Below, one piece after another: positions 42,437 through 51,853 of a stretch of DNA of 64,000 bases (the stretch's first letter is position 1; the number at the start of each line of letters is the position of its first letter). This DNA is from Spirosoma arboris (GTDB taxonomy: Bacteria > Bacteroidota > Bacteroidia > Cytophagales > Spirosomataceae), in NCBI RefSeq assembly GCF_009754945.1, contig NZ_WPIN01000019.1, positions 1-64,000 of the forward strand, given 5' to 3'. The position numbers were made by a program, and so were the translations under genes. Below the pieces are notes generated by a model. It made no database searches. It was given only the letters and a program-made list of their open reading frames with translations, and was not told the origin of the DNA.

Positions 42437-45400
42437 TTATAAACCGATCTCAACGCCGAACGTGTAGGTCTTCGACTGGGGGATAGCACCCGTATTACCC
42501 GATCCGAAGTTCAGGAACTCTGGGTCGTAGCCCGTCCATTTCGTCCAGGTAACCAGGTTTGTAGCTATTCCATAAATGCGAACGTTTTGAAGTAGCTTGG
42601 TTTTGGTCAGCAGGGCTTTGGGGAAGGTATACGCCAGCTGAACCTGCTTTAGACGGATATACGAAGCATCTTCAATAGACCGGCTAGTGCTGGATACATA
42701 CGAAGATCCCAGTACTTCGGCACCACCATTGTAGGGTCGTGGTACGTCTGTGATTTGCCCCGGCGCCGTCCAGCGATTGTTATAAGTATCCAGTAAGGTA
42801 TTCACATTACGAGTTCCGTCATCTATCAGTGTGAGCCCCTGCGAGTTGTTGACACGACGACCGAACTCATATTGGAAAAACGCGGTCAAATCGAAACCTC
42901 TGTACGAAATCTGGTTACGCCAGCCACCATAAATATTGGCAAAGTCAGAACCCAAGTATTTAGAATCACGAGGAGTCTGGTAGGTGTACACAATGTTGCC
43001 GTTCTGGTCATACCACATGGCCCGGCCCGTTGCAGGATTTACACCCGCATATACAGGAGCATAGTTGGCATAAACAGGTTTACCAACAATGAAGTTACGG
43101 GTAACGGTTGTGTTCCCCGCCTGCACTGGGGCTGTCAGCAAAATAAGGCTGTCGACGTTGGCCTGTGGCGAAATCCCATCATACAGTTTGGTAACCTTGT
43201 TATCGATAACCGAGAAGTTAAAGCTACTTTCCCAGCGAAGTGATGAGGTTTTCAGGACATCAACGGTGATTTCGGCTTCAAAACCCCGGTTTTTTACCTG
43301 ACCGGCATTGAACGTAATGGTGGTATAACCACTAGTGTTAGGCACTTGCCGTTGCAACAACAGGTCGTTACTGGTACGATCATATACATCGAATTGGCCA
43401 CGAATCCGGTTATTAAAGATGCCATATTCCAGACCTGCGGCTACTTCGGTATTCCGTTCCCATTTCAAATCGGGGTTTGCTAAGCTGGTCACAGCAATAC
43501 CACTGCCACCATTGTAGTTAGCACCACCCACATACAAACCTCTTGAATCGAAGTTCCCGATCTGATCGTTTCCGGTCGATCCAAAGCTGGCCCGCAGTTT
43601 CAATTCGGTCAATACTGGATTGCCTTTCAGGAATGATTCGTCTGACACTAACCAGCTACCCGAAATAGATGGGAAGAAACCAAACAGGTTGTTAGCACCA
43701 AAGCGGGAAGAACCATCGTAACGGCCAATAAGCGACAGGAAATACCGGCTATTGTAGTTATAGTCGATTTTACCAAAAGCAGAAGCCCGATGATAGCCCG
43801 TCCAGGAACTTGACATACTTTGGTAATTAGCAGCGGCAGAAATGTATTGAAAGGCTGATGTTGGGAATCCATAAGCAGAACCGCTGGTTCCATTCCGGGT
43901 ATCGCTCCGATACTCGAGCCCTGCCAGTGCGTTAATCGAATGTTCGCCAAACTGGTGCGAATAGGTAAGCGCGCCATTTGTGAGGAAGTTGATACTTTCT
44001 TCGTTCTGGAAGGAATCCCGCCCCTGCACACTATACGCATCCTGAATACGCGGATCGGCATAGTAGTTTCCTTTAATAAGGCGATAATCCAGGTTGACGG
44101 TTGGCCGGAAGGTTAGCTGGGGCGTTATTTTATAAGTAAGCGCTGCACTACCTACCAGTTGATTCGTGGTCGATGTGATTTTAGCGTAATCGGCCGACAG
44201 GATGAAATTGTGACTAACAACCCCAACTGCACCACCTGTCTGTGGCGTGTTTGCGTAGGTTCCATCTGCGTTGTAAATCGCGTTGGTCGGTACCATAACT
44301 GGTCCTCCGAAAGCCGCCGATCCAAGATAACCACCTCCGTTTGGCGACGCGTACTGACCGCCCTGCGTTGTTGTACTCAGGTTGATAGACTGCTCAAACT
44401 GCAACTTGTCCGACAACTTCTGCCCCAGTCGTAAGCTCGTCGTAAACCGTTTAAAGTTGATGGCAACCACGTTCCCATCCTGCGAATTATAAGATGTCGA
44501 GAAGTGAAAATTATTCCGATCACTGCCACCTGAGAGCGATAATTCATAATTCTGTACACGTCCAGAGCGCATAGCCGCCCGCTGCCAGTCGTAGGTTTTC
44601 AGTGTATCTACAATACCCTGTAGTTGGTTCTCGCCCAGACTCGCTATAGTTGCGGCTGGATAACGAAGAATACCAAGTACTTGCTGAAGTGCCCACGTTC
44701 TGGATTGGGTTGGGTTAGCATTCATGAACGCTTCGGTTCGCATGTTTACCCATTGCTGCGAATTCAGAACGTCGAAGTATTTAATTGGCTCGACAACACC
44801 CTGATAGTAATTGAGTTTTACTTGCGTCTTGCCCGCTTTCCCTTTTTTGGTTGTAATGATGACAACCCCGTTGGCAGCCTGAGACCCATAAATAGATGCA
44901 GCGGCAGCATCTTTTAATACCTCAATCGACTCAACGTCATTCGGGTTAAGGAAGTTAATAGGGTTCGAGCTGGCATAACTGTTGGTATTCTGCGTATTAA
45001 GCTGAACACCATCGACAATATAGAGGGGTTCATTACCGGCCGTAATAGAACCTACGCCCCGGATACGTACCTGCATGGCTCCACCAGGAGCACCGTTAGC
45101 AGAGGAAATCTGCACACCCGAAATACGACCCTGCATAGCCCGGTCGATACTTTGGGCTGGAACGTTCTGGATGTCAGTACCTTTAATTTTAGAAACGGCT
45201 CCGGTCACTTCGCGCTTGCTGAGAACACCACCGTAACCTGTTACAATTACTTCTTCCAGATCACTGTTTGTACTCTGCAATTGCACCGTAATCGTACTAC
45301 GGTTACCTACTTCGACTTCCAGACGAGCAAAGCCAATTGACGAAACAACGAGTGTTGGTTTACCCGATACGGCCAAACTAAAATTCCCGCTGGCATCAGC

Positions 45401-45565
45401 TGTTGTACCACGAGTTGTGCCTTTCACAGATATACTGGCACCAGGCAACGGCCCACCATCATCGCTGGAGGTAACACGTCCTGTAATAACGCGATCCTGA
45501 GCATATGAGAAGCTCATAATGCTCAATAGCATTAAAGTAAGGTTAAATAGAAGTTTTCGAATCAT
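42437..45565 (-). CDS. SusC/RagA-family TonB-dependent transporter
   Basis: This 1042-residue protein has a signal peptide, a CarboxypepD_reg-like domain (RVTSSDDGGPLPGASISVKG), the plug with the TonB-type IRGVGSITAGNEPLYIVDGV and AAASIYGSQAANGVVIITTK, and a 22-strand barrel ending in an aromatic tail (YTFGVEIGL). It imports nutrients across the outer membrane with SusD. It heads a three-gene operon with an AT-rich leader of about 370 nt. No anti-sigma and sigma pair adjoins it. Confidence 0.95.
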   Translation of the reverse strand: MIRKLLFNLTLMLLSIMSFSYAQDRVITGRVTSSDDGGPLPGASISVKGTTRGTTADASGNFSLAVSGKPTLVVSSIGFARLEVEVGNRSTITVQLQSTNSDLEEVIVTGYGGVLSKREVTGAVSKIKGTDIQNVPAQSIDRAMQGRISGVQISSANGAPGGAMQVRIRGVGSITAGNEPLYIVDGVQLNTQNTNSYASSNPINFLNPNDVESIEVLKDAAAASIYGSQAANGVVIITTKKGKAGKTQVKLNYYQGVVEPIKYFDVLNSQQWVNMRTEAFMNANPTQSRTWALQQVLGILRYPAATIASLGENQLQGIVDTLKTYDWQRAAMRSGRVQNYELSLSGGSDRNNFHFSTSYNSQDGNVVAINFKRFTTSLRLGQKLSDKLQFEQSINLSTTTQGGQYASPNGGGYLGSAAFGGPVMVPTNAIYNADGTYANTPQTGGAVGVVSHNFILSADYAKITSTTNQLVGSAALTYKITPQLTFRPTVNLDYRLIKGNYYADPRIQDAYSVQGRDSFQNEESINFLTNGALTYSHQFGEHSINALAGLEYRSDTRNGTSGSAYGFPTSAFQYISAAANYQSMSSSWTGYHRASAFGKIDYNYNSRYFLSLIGRYDGSSRFGANNLFGFFPSISGSWLVSDESFLKGNPVLTELKLRASFGSTGNDQIGNFDSRGLYVGGANYNGGSGIAVTSLANPDLKWERNTEVAAGLEYGIFNNRIRGQFDVYDRTSNDLLLQRQVPNTSGYTTITFNAGQVKNRGFEAEITVDVLKTSSLRWESSFNFSVIDNKVTKLYDGISPQANVDSLILLTAPVQAGNTTVTRNFIVGKPVYANYAPVYAGVNPATGRAMWYDQNGNIVYTYQTPRDSKYLGSDFANIYGGWRNQISYRGFDLTAFFQYEFGRRVNNSQGLTLIDDGTRNVNTLLDTYNNRWTAPGQITDVPRPYNGGAEVLGSSYVSSTSRSIEDASYIRLKQVQLAYTFPKALLTKTKLLQNVRIYGIATNLVTWTKWTGYDPEFLNFGSGNTGAIPQSKTYTFGVEIGL

Positions 45566-45936
45566 CTTTGATGAGTGCTTAAATTTTACCCTTAAAGTAA
45601 AATCACCCTTCCCCTATTGCAAAATTTTATATCGAATTTACAATAAATTACAATTTTATATTTCACTATTTCTATTTTCTTTGATATATAATCCTAATAA
45701 AATGAAATATATACATATTAAAATTACATTAAAATAACAATTATATTTATACATTTTTTAACATAATATTAGGACAGGAAAGGCCGATTAATTGGCAATA
45801 GATCGATCAGATTATCATGTCATCTCTACATGTTGTTGCCCTAAAACCACCTGTTGTTCATTCATAGTAGCTTCTCCTTCGGTTTGGTATCAACTTCGAG
45901 GTATAAAATCCCACTGCTATCACTAGAAGATAAAAC
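45566..45936. promoter_or_regulatory. AT-rich intergenic region upstream of SusC
   Basis: This 371-nt gap has no gene. It is extremely AT-rich (notably 45630-45770) and separates the divergent SusC operon and the membrane-protein gene at 45937. It must contain the SusC promoter. I found no exact Bacteroidota -7 consensus; AAATTTTG on the minus strand at 45620-45627 is the closest match. Confidence 0.35.
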
Positions 45937-46653
45937 ATGGAACGATCAGTCACACTTCTGGTTGCCTGTTTGTGTACGGCACCTCTTTTTTTCATGTTGG
46001 GGTACGGTTTGGTCTGGTGGTTCACCAAAGACGCAGGCGGTGGCAGCGATGATAGTATAGCTTATGGCTATTTTGGTATATTGGGTGGCCTGGCCATAAC
46101 GGGTATTGGCATTGGGCTACTCTGGTATCTGAGCGGACGTTTTCTGACGCCGACTTACCTACGATACCTGCAAATCACTGATGGCATTCTACTGGCGGGT
46201 TGGCTTGTTTATTGGCTAGTGAACGCTTCCCAGCAACCTCAACGACTTCGCTACGAAGGCAAGTGGGCAGCTCTGGAAATAGAAGTACGCGTAAACAAAC
46301 CGTTGCTTAATGGTTCAGACATTGCGTCGGCCATTTCAATGGATTATATCGGTGGACAAAACAGCGGTAACTTCCCCCGTTCCGACGCGGTTCGGGAGGA
46401 TGGCGAGTTTGTTATCTTACCTTGGGCTACAGCGCCTATGGATGTCGATAAATGGCAAATGCGCGTATTCTTACACAACAATCCAGTCTTGTTCCTATTA
46501 GATTTGCCGCGGCTGCCCACCCAATCGACAAACTGGTCGAACTGGATTTTCCCCAGTCAGTATCAGGACTATAGCTTATCTGATACGATTAAACAGCGAC
46601 TTACCCTCCGGTATCGACTCAGGCTTGTTCCCGCTACCGAGAATTTCCACTAA
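45937..46653 (+). CDS. Hypothetical membrane protein
   Basis: This 238-residue protein has three membrane helices in the first 110 residues (about 5-30, 43-66 and 76-96) and a soluble beta-rich C-terminal half (about 105-238, IEVRVNKPLLNGSDI). The family is unknown to me. The reading frame of the VWA-domain gene overlaps its end but the likely start of that gene lies 50 nt further on, so the two probably share a transcript. Confidence 0.6.
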   Translation: MERSVTLLVACLCTAPLFFMLGYGLVWWFTKDAGGGSDDSIAYGYFGILGGLAITGIGIGLLWYLSGRFLTPTYLRYLQITDGILLAGWLVYWLVNASQQPQRLRYEGKWAALEIEVRVNKPLLNGSDIASAISMDYIGGQNSGNFPRSDAVREDGEFVILPWATAPMDVDKWQMRVFLHNNPVLFLLDLPRLPTQSTNWSNWIFPSQYQDYSLSDTIKQRLTLRYRLRLVPATENFH

Positions 46654-46702
46654 GCGGCTTTATGTGAGTATGTTAGACCATTGTTTTTGTGTTATTTTGA
46701 GT

Positions 46703-49447
46703 ATGCATACCCCTCTTTTCCTACTTCTGCTATTCGCGGCCTTTTTTGCAACAGGTCAGTCCTTACGCGAAACACCTCAGCAGGCCCTTAATCAGTATGT
46801 CGCATTTCTGAATCAATCAGTCGATGAAGTGAGCGACCGGTTGCAACGTATACAGGCTTATTATGCCGATATGGGGACGTATCAATCACGAGGGCGCTCT
46901 CTGTTGCGACTATCGCCATCGGGTACACTGGAGGAATATTACTACAAAAAGGCGCTAACCGACAATGCCTTCACCGATATAGAAAAACAGCGATTGCAAG
47001 CCAGCGCTCAGGCACTCTGGAAATTAGTGACCAAAATCGATCAGACAGCCAAAGCCTTAGAAACCTACGACCGATTGAAAGATTACGAGCGTGACAATTT
47101 CAAGAAAGCAATCACACTCATTACTCAATTTCAAGCGCTTACCACTCAATTTAGCAACGACAAGGACGCTTTCTACAAACAAATTCAACGAGTCTATCGC
47201 CGATACCAGCCTTACCGCGCTACGGATGCCTATCTCTACACCGAGAAAGAAATAGAGCAGGTACTGATAAGTCAGCAACAGTTGCTCGATACGCTGGCTT
47301 ATTATCTGAATGAAAAAAGTCCGTCGAACTGGCCTGTTAAACTCGTTCAGCAGAGCATTCTGGCAGATGAAAAACTGCTCAATGAATTTGGGAAAGGTCG
47401 GTCGGTTATTGAATACCCCGCTTCAGATATGCTGAGTTCGTTCAAGGGAGGTTTGCATATAATTCAGGCCGTAAAGAAACGGGCGGTCGATGACTATACC
47501 TTTGCCGCCCAACAAACAGCGCGGCACAACAATGAATTCTATCGGTCATTTATCAACCAGTACAACAACGATTTGCTAAACTGGTACCAGAGTTTTGTTA
47601 AGTACAGCGCATCGACCAAACAGTTGCTGGATTATCCTAAATATGCACCTGTTTTTGCGTTCGATGTTCCGCAGGCATCCAGCCCGAAATCTGATGGAAC
47701 AGCCCCCTTTCGGGATGTTCAACCTGCGGCATTCACAATAAAACCAGCTACGGCCCCGGCTAGTACGGCTACTTTTGACGCGCTGAATGCCTACGTTGAC
47801 TTTATCAACGAATCTTTACGGCAGATGAATCGTATGCAACTACTGATCCGCGATTATCAATCTTCAGCAGAATATTATCGGGAACCGGGTGCATCTAAAC
47901 GTCGGGGTAATCTGACCTACTCGCATGAAGACTATAAGGTGCCGATATCCGAACATCAACTTCTTGCCATTAATACTCCACAGATTCCGCAACCGTACCG
48001 GACTTCGATTAACGGACAGGCTGATGTATTACTGGCGATACTGAAAGAAATGGATGCATTGAGTATTGAGTTGATTACCTATACCAGCACCAAACAATAC
48101 GAACAGGATAGACTAAAACGCTCCGACGCTATTCTGGATCGATATGCCTACCTATTCGATGTGTTCGATCAAAAGAAAGAGCGGCTTTATCAGGATGTTC
48201 GACGCATTCACGAGAGTTATCCGGTCAAAAAACCGATCACATCCTATGACGTATCGGGCAAAGCGCTACTGAAACTCATTGATCTGAATAAAGAGATTTT
48301 GTTCGGCGTAAGAGCCTATTTGAAAGGAGAAGCCACACAGGTACCCGCTACCGATGCGCTACAAGCCGAAGCCAGAACGCTGATTACAAACGAATATCAG
48401 AATCTGAAAGGCCTGAAACGACTGGGGCGCAATAACGGCCTATGCCCCTACTCGCCTTATGAAGACCTCGCCGAAAACTCACTCCGAATGGCCGAAAAGG
48501 CGCAGAAAGTCTCGCTAAAATCGCCAGGTCAGACGTACGAATCGTTTTATTATTTCTTCAATAACGAGATAGCTTACCAATACAACCAGTTTAGCGAGTT
48601 GGCCAAAGTAGGCGTATTGAAAACCATCAATGAGCCAAATATCCTGGCTTTTCGTCGGTTAGGTCCACTAACAATTCCTGTAGCGACAACCGAAATGGTT
48701 ACGAAACCAATCAATAAACCGCTTGCAGAAACAAAGCCAGTTGCTCAATCGACAACGACCAATACAACTCCAATGAGTAGCCCGACTACGACAACGGGAA
48801 AAACAGGTATTCAGCATGACACTATTTATGTTAATCAGACCAAAGTCGATACGGTATTTATAGACCGGCCCGGTCAGACAAACGTAGTTAACTCGCTGGC
48901 AGGCTTTGCAGCCAATAATATGGTGCTGCTGCTGGATGTATCCGGCTCCATGGATTCGCCTTATAAACTGCCGCTATTGAAAACAGCCATTAAATCACTG
49001 CTGCGTATACTCCGCCCCGAAGATCAACTTTCGATTGTGGTGTATTCGGGCAAGGCGAAAGTGGCATTGAAACCTACATCCGGTACAAACGCTACCGAAA
49101 TAGCCCGCGTCATTGACCAACTCCAGTCCGACGGCGATACGGATGGAAACGGCGGCATCCGCCTGGCTTACAAAGTAGCCGACAAAAACTACATCCGCGC
49201 AGGCAACAACCGTATAATCCTGGCCACCGACGGCGAGTTTCCGGTGAGTGACGAAGTGTATCAATTGGTTAATGAAGCCAGTAGTCAGGATGTTTATCTG
49301 ACAATTTTCACCTTTGGCCGGAATGAAATCAACGGCCAGAATCTCAAAAAATTAGCTCAGACTGGCAAAGGCAGTTATACCCACATCACCCGAGAGAACG
49401 CAAACCTGCAACTAATTCTGGAAGCTCAGGCGAAGAAAGCTCCGTAG
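46703..49447 (+). CDS. VWA-domain protein, secreted
   Basis: The start at 46703 gives a signal peptide (MHTPLFLLLLFAAFFATGQS); upstream codons from 46625 have no such signal. The 914-residue protein is helical for its first 700 residues, with two related helical blocks. A Thr/Ser-rich linker (about 695-725) leads to a von Willebrand A domain at the end with the metal site DVSGSMD and TDGEFPV. Such proteins assemble on the cell surface or periplasm through metal-dependent binding. The partner is unknown. Confidence 0.8.
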   Translation: MHTPLFLLLLFAAFFATGQSLRETPQQALNQYVAFLNQSVDEVSDRLQRIQAYYADMGTYQSRGRSLLRLSPSGTLEEYYYKKALTDNAFTDIEKQRLQASAQALWKLVTKIDQTAKALETYDRLKDYERDNFKKAITLITQFQALTTQFSNDKDAFYKQIQRVYRRYQPYRATDAYLYTEKEIEQVLISQQQLLDTLAYYLNEKSPSNWPVKLVQQSILADEKLLNEFGKGRSVIEYPASDMLSSFKGGLHIIQAVKKRAVDDYTFAAQQTARHNNEFYRSFINQYNNDLLNWYQSFVKYSASTKQLLDYPKYAPVFAFDVPQASSPKSDGTAPFRDVQPAAFTIKPATAPASTATFDALNAYVDFINESLRQMNRMQLLIRDYQSSAEYYREPGASKRRGNLTYSHEDYKVPISEHQLLAINTPQIPQPYRTSINGQADVLLAILKEMDALSIELITYTSTKQYEQDRLKRSDAILDRYAYLFDVFDQKKERLYQDVRRIHESYPVKKPITSYDVSGKALLKLIDLNKEILFGVRAYLKGEATQVPATDALQAEARTLITNEYQNLKGLKRLGRNNGLCPYSPYEDLAENSLRMAEKAQKVSLKSPGQTYESFYYFFNNEIAYQYNQFSELAKVGVLKTINEPNILAFRRLGPLTIPVATTEMVTKPINKPLAETKPVAQSTTTNTTPMSSPTTTTGKTGIQHDTIYVNQTKVDTVFIDRPGQTNVVNSLAGFAANNMVLLLDVSGSMDSPYKLPLLKTAIKSLLRILRPEDQLSIVVYSGKAKVALKPTSGTNATEIARVIDQLQSDGDTDGNGGIRLAYKVADKNYIRAGNNRIILATDGEFPVSDEVYQLVNEASSQDVYLTIFTFGRNEINGQNLKKLAQTGKGSYTHITRENANLQLILEAQAKKAP

Positions 49448-49569
49448 AACTCGTTATCAGGAATCGAACATATTCGTCTATTTACTACTTGGCAATCATT
49501 ATAGAATGACATCCGACAATCTTTCACTAGTTAGAAAAACAAAAAAGCAAGATTTTGAAAGTAGAAATT

Positions 49570-49586
49570 GAAGCCGTTTAAATTTT
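49570..49586. repeat. GAAGCNGTTTAAA repeat, left copy
   Basis: The words GAAGC-(C/G)-GTTTAAA-(T/C)-TTT occur here and at 50483-50500 on either side of the lipoprotein gene at 49654. An inverted CCTAACATTT word accompanies each. They may be the ends of an inserted cassette. Confidence 0.4.
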
Positions 49587-49653
49587 CTAATTTCTATTAA
49601 AACGGCCTAACATTTCCTATAAACAAAAAAGGTTAAATAGCTTCATCAATAAA

Positions 49654-50397
49654 ATGATCACGACTAAGAATAGACTTATTTGTTTTACATATTTTATTAT
49701 TATAGTATTCTTCACAAACTGTAAAAGCACAATAAAAGAAGCGCCAATTATGCTTTTTAATGGTACAGGCACGTCGCCTAACGATGTGGAAGCTGTTAAG
49801 GATATTTTATTTTCAAATCATATGGATTTTACCCTAGTAAATTCCACGCAACTAAACGAATTAGATACAAGTCAATTGAAGAAATACAAATTGATTATCA
49901 TACCCGGTGGAAATTTTATAGATATAGGTAAAAGTCTTACAGAAGAAACGACAAGAAAGATCCAAAAAGCGGTTCATCAGGGATTAAATTATCTGGGAAT
50001 TTGTGCTGGCGGTTTTTTGGCAGGGAATACTCGAAACAATAGTTTTAATATTACTAACGGTGTACAATTTAAATTTTATTCAGCTGAGGCTAAAGGGATA
50101 AGAAAGGCGGCAGTTGCCGTTTCCAATGCGGATGGAACACGAATCGAGCACTATTGGGAAGACGGTCCCCAATTCAGTGGTTGGGGCGACGTGGTTTCAA
50201 AATATCCAGACGGCACACCAGCGACTGTTCAGGGAAATTATGGGTCAGGATGGGTGGTGCTTACGGGAGTACATCCAGAAGCACCAGAAAACTGGCGAAA
50301 AGAATTTTCGTTCTCAACTTCTATAGAAACCAGTCATAACTATGCGGATAGCCTTATAAAGGCAGCAATAGAAAAAAGAGCAATGTCACATTTTTAA
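49654..50397 (+). CDS. BPL_N-type glutamine amidotransferase-like lipoprotein
   Basis: This 247-residue protein begins with a signal peptide ending in a lipobox (FFTNCKS, about Cys24). The rest follows the class I glutamine amidotransferase-like fold of the biotin-protein ligase N-terminal (BPL_N) family: IIPGGNFIDIG, then the nucleophile elbow LGICAGGFLAGN and HPEAPENW at the end. Activity is not known. The gene is AT-rich compared with its neighbours and is bracketed by GAAGCNGTTTAAA repeats, so it may have been acquired. Confidence 0.7.
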   Translation: MITTKNRLICFTYFIIIVFFTNCKSTIKEAPIMLFNGTGTSPNDVEAVKDILFSNHMDFTLVNSTQLNELDTSQLKKYKLIIIPGGNFIDIGKSLTEETTRKIQKAVHQGLNYLGICAGGFLAGNTRNNSFNITNGVQFKFYSAEAKGIRKAAVAVSNADGTRIEHYWEDGPQFSGWGDVVSKYPDGTPATVQGNYGSGWVVLTGVHPEAPENWRKEFSFSTSIETSHNYADSLIKAAIEKRAMSHF

Positions 50398-50482
50398 ATA
50401 ACACTTAAAGATAAAAGATGGCGAACTGTTATCAAAATTTTTTGTATAATTGAAGCCCATACATAACCAACGATTGTACATA

Positions 50483-50500
50483 GAAGCGGTTTAAACTTTT
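50483..50500. repeat. GAAGCNGTTTAAA repeat, right copy
   Basis: Second copy of the repeat at 49570. The following 24 nt contain GTTAGG, the inverted form of the CCTAAC word beside the left copy. Confidence 0.4.
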
Positions 50501-50523
50501 TCCTCTTATAGAAAATGTTAGGT

Positions 50524-50610
50524 TTTTTTGTCATTCCGACGACAGGAGGAATCTCAAGCTTGACTAATAAGGAAGTTTGAGATTCCTCCTGTCGTCGGAA
50601 TGACAAAAAA
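50524..50610. repeat. Long inverted repeat D, 38-nt arms
   Basis: Arms at 50524-50561 and 50573-50610 match at 37 of 38 positions around an 11-nt loop, with T and A runs at the ends. Its core GTCATTCCGACGACAGG is reminiscent of dispersed repeats in Bacteroidota genomes. It can act as a bidirectional terminator. Confidence 0.88.
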
Positions 50611-50784
50611 ATAATCCAATTTTAATAAAAATTAGGGAGCTTAAACAACTTCATACTTAACTTCACATTCGGCAAAATTTTTCCTGCTGGGCAGGATCCT
50701 TTAATATCAACTTTTAATTATAAATTTAGCTTTAGTTTTTAGCGAACAATTAGTTACTTTCTCAACTGCACAAATAACTCATCA

Positions 50785-51351
50785 ATGGCAACAGACTCCT
50801 TTAAACTGACAATACACATGGTCTCAAGTCTTGACGGCATTATTGCAAAAAAAGACAATAGCGTTTCCTGGTTTGAGACATCTGATAGCTATGAAAAAGG
50901 AGTTGAACTTACAGAACAAGACACGGGAGAATTTCTTAAAACAATAGATTGCTATGTGATGGGCGCCCGGACCTACGAGCACGCCCTGGAACTGTCAAAA
51001 TCGTATGGATGGGCTTACGGAGATACACCAACAATTGTTGTAACTCACCAGGACCTACCGATTGACAGAACGAATATTGAAACTTATTCGGGCGACCTCA
51101 ACAAACTTGTGGATGAACGATTAAAGCTAAACTATACTAATGTTTGGCTCGTAGGCGGAGCAATGCTTGCCAAAGAATTCATTCGTCTACAATTGGCGAA
51201 CGAAATAAGATTATCCGTTTTGCCTATTATTCTGGGGGACGGGACCCTGTTTCTTGACCAAATTGGCCAGGAACAAGCGCTACACCTGAAGGACGTGACC
51301 GCCTACAAAAGCGGAATGGTCGAGCTGTGGTATGAGCTAAGAAAAGAATAG
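50785..51351 (+). CDS. Dihydrofolate reductase-like (RibD C-terminal) protein
   Basis: This 188-residue protein has the fold of the RibD C-terminal / bifunctional deaminase-reductase family: MVSSLDGIIAKKDNSVSWF, YVMGARTYEHAL, VWLVGGAMLAKEFI and PIILGDGTLFL. The latter two form the nucleotide-binding part. It is a stand-alone reductase-like protein, frequent in many bacteria, with an unknown substrate. It is not a classic folate enzyme. The leader upstream is AT-rich. Confidence 0.85.
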   Translation: MATDSFKLTIHMVSSLDGIIAKKDNSVSWFETSDSYEKGVELTEQDTGEFLKTIDCYVMGARTYEHALELSKSYGWAYGDTPTIVVTHQDLPIDRTNIETYSGDLNKLVDERLKLNYTNVWLVGGAMLAKEFIRLQLANEIRLSVLPIILGDGTLFLDQIGQEQALHLKDVTAYKSGMVELWYELRKE

Positions 51352-51514
51352 AATTGGCGGTTTTACCATGTCCGCAAGTGTACGATTGCTGTCCGTTTCT
51401 GGACATTCATTAAGTCTCTCCATAACAAAAATATCCCTCAGTTAACCAGAAAAGCCTATTTCTTAAGTTGGCAAGGCATTTGTTTAGCAAATAACAAGCA
51501 AATCATTACTGACA

Positions 51515-51853
51515 ATGGGAAGAGCTTATTTAGGCGAGTTCGAAGAGCTGGTTTTACTCACCGTAGCCGTGCTGGAGGGAGGAGCTTATGGCGTTACAAT
51601 AGCCGCTGAATTAAAGCAGCGCACCGATCGAACGATTAGCCTCAGTGGTGTACACATTGCCCTCTATCGCCTAGAGGAAAAAGGATTCGTACGATCTGAG
51701 CTAGGGGGTGCCACAGCTTCCAGAGGGGGCCGCAGAAAACGATTATTTGTCATTACCACCTTGGGAAAGCGAACGCTGGGCGAGATGCGGGAAGTGCGCA
51801 ACCAACTCTGGGATTCTATTCCTAACCCCCACCTGATCGTAAGCTATGAATAA
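51515..51853 (+). CDS. PadR-family transcriptional regulator
   Basis: The 112-residue protein has the PadR winged helix: LGEFEELVLLTVAVL at the start, then ISLSGVHIALYRLEEKGFV as the recognition region, and RRKRLFVITTLGKRTL as the wing. It overlaps the ABC permease gene by 8 nt. PadR genes in this arrangement usually control the adjacent permease. The ligand is not known. Confidence 0.92.
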   Translation: MGRAYLGEFEELVLLTVAVLEGGAYGVTIAAELKQRTDRTISLSGVHIALYRLEEKGFVRSELGGATASRGGRRKRLFVITTLGKRTLGEMREVRNQLWDSIPNPHLIVSYE

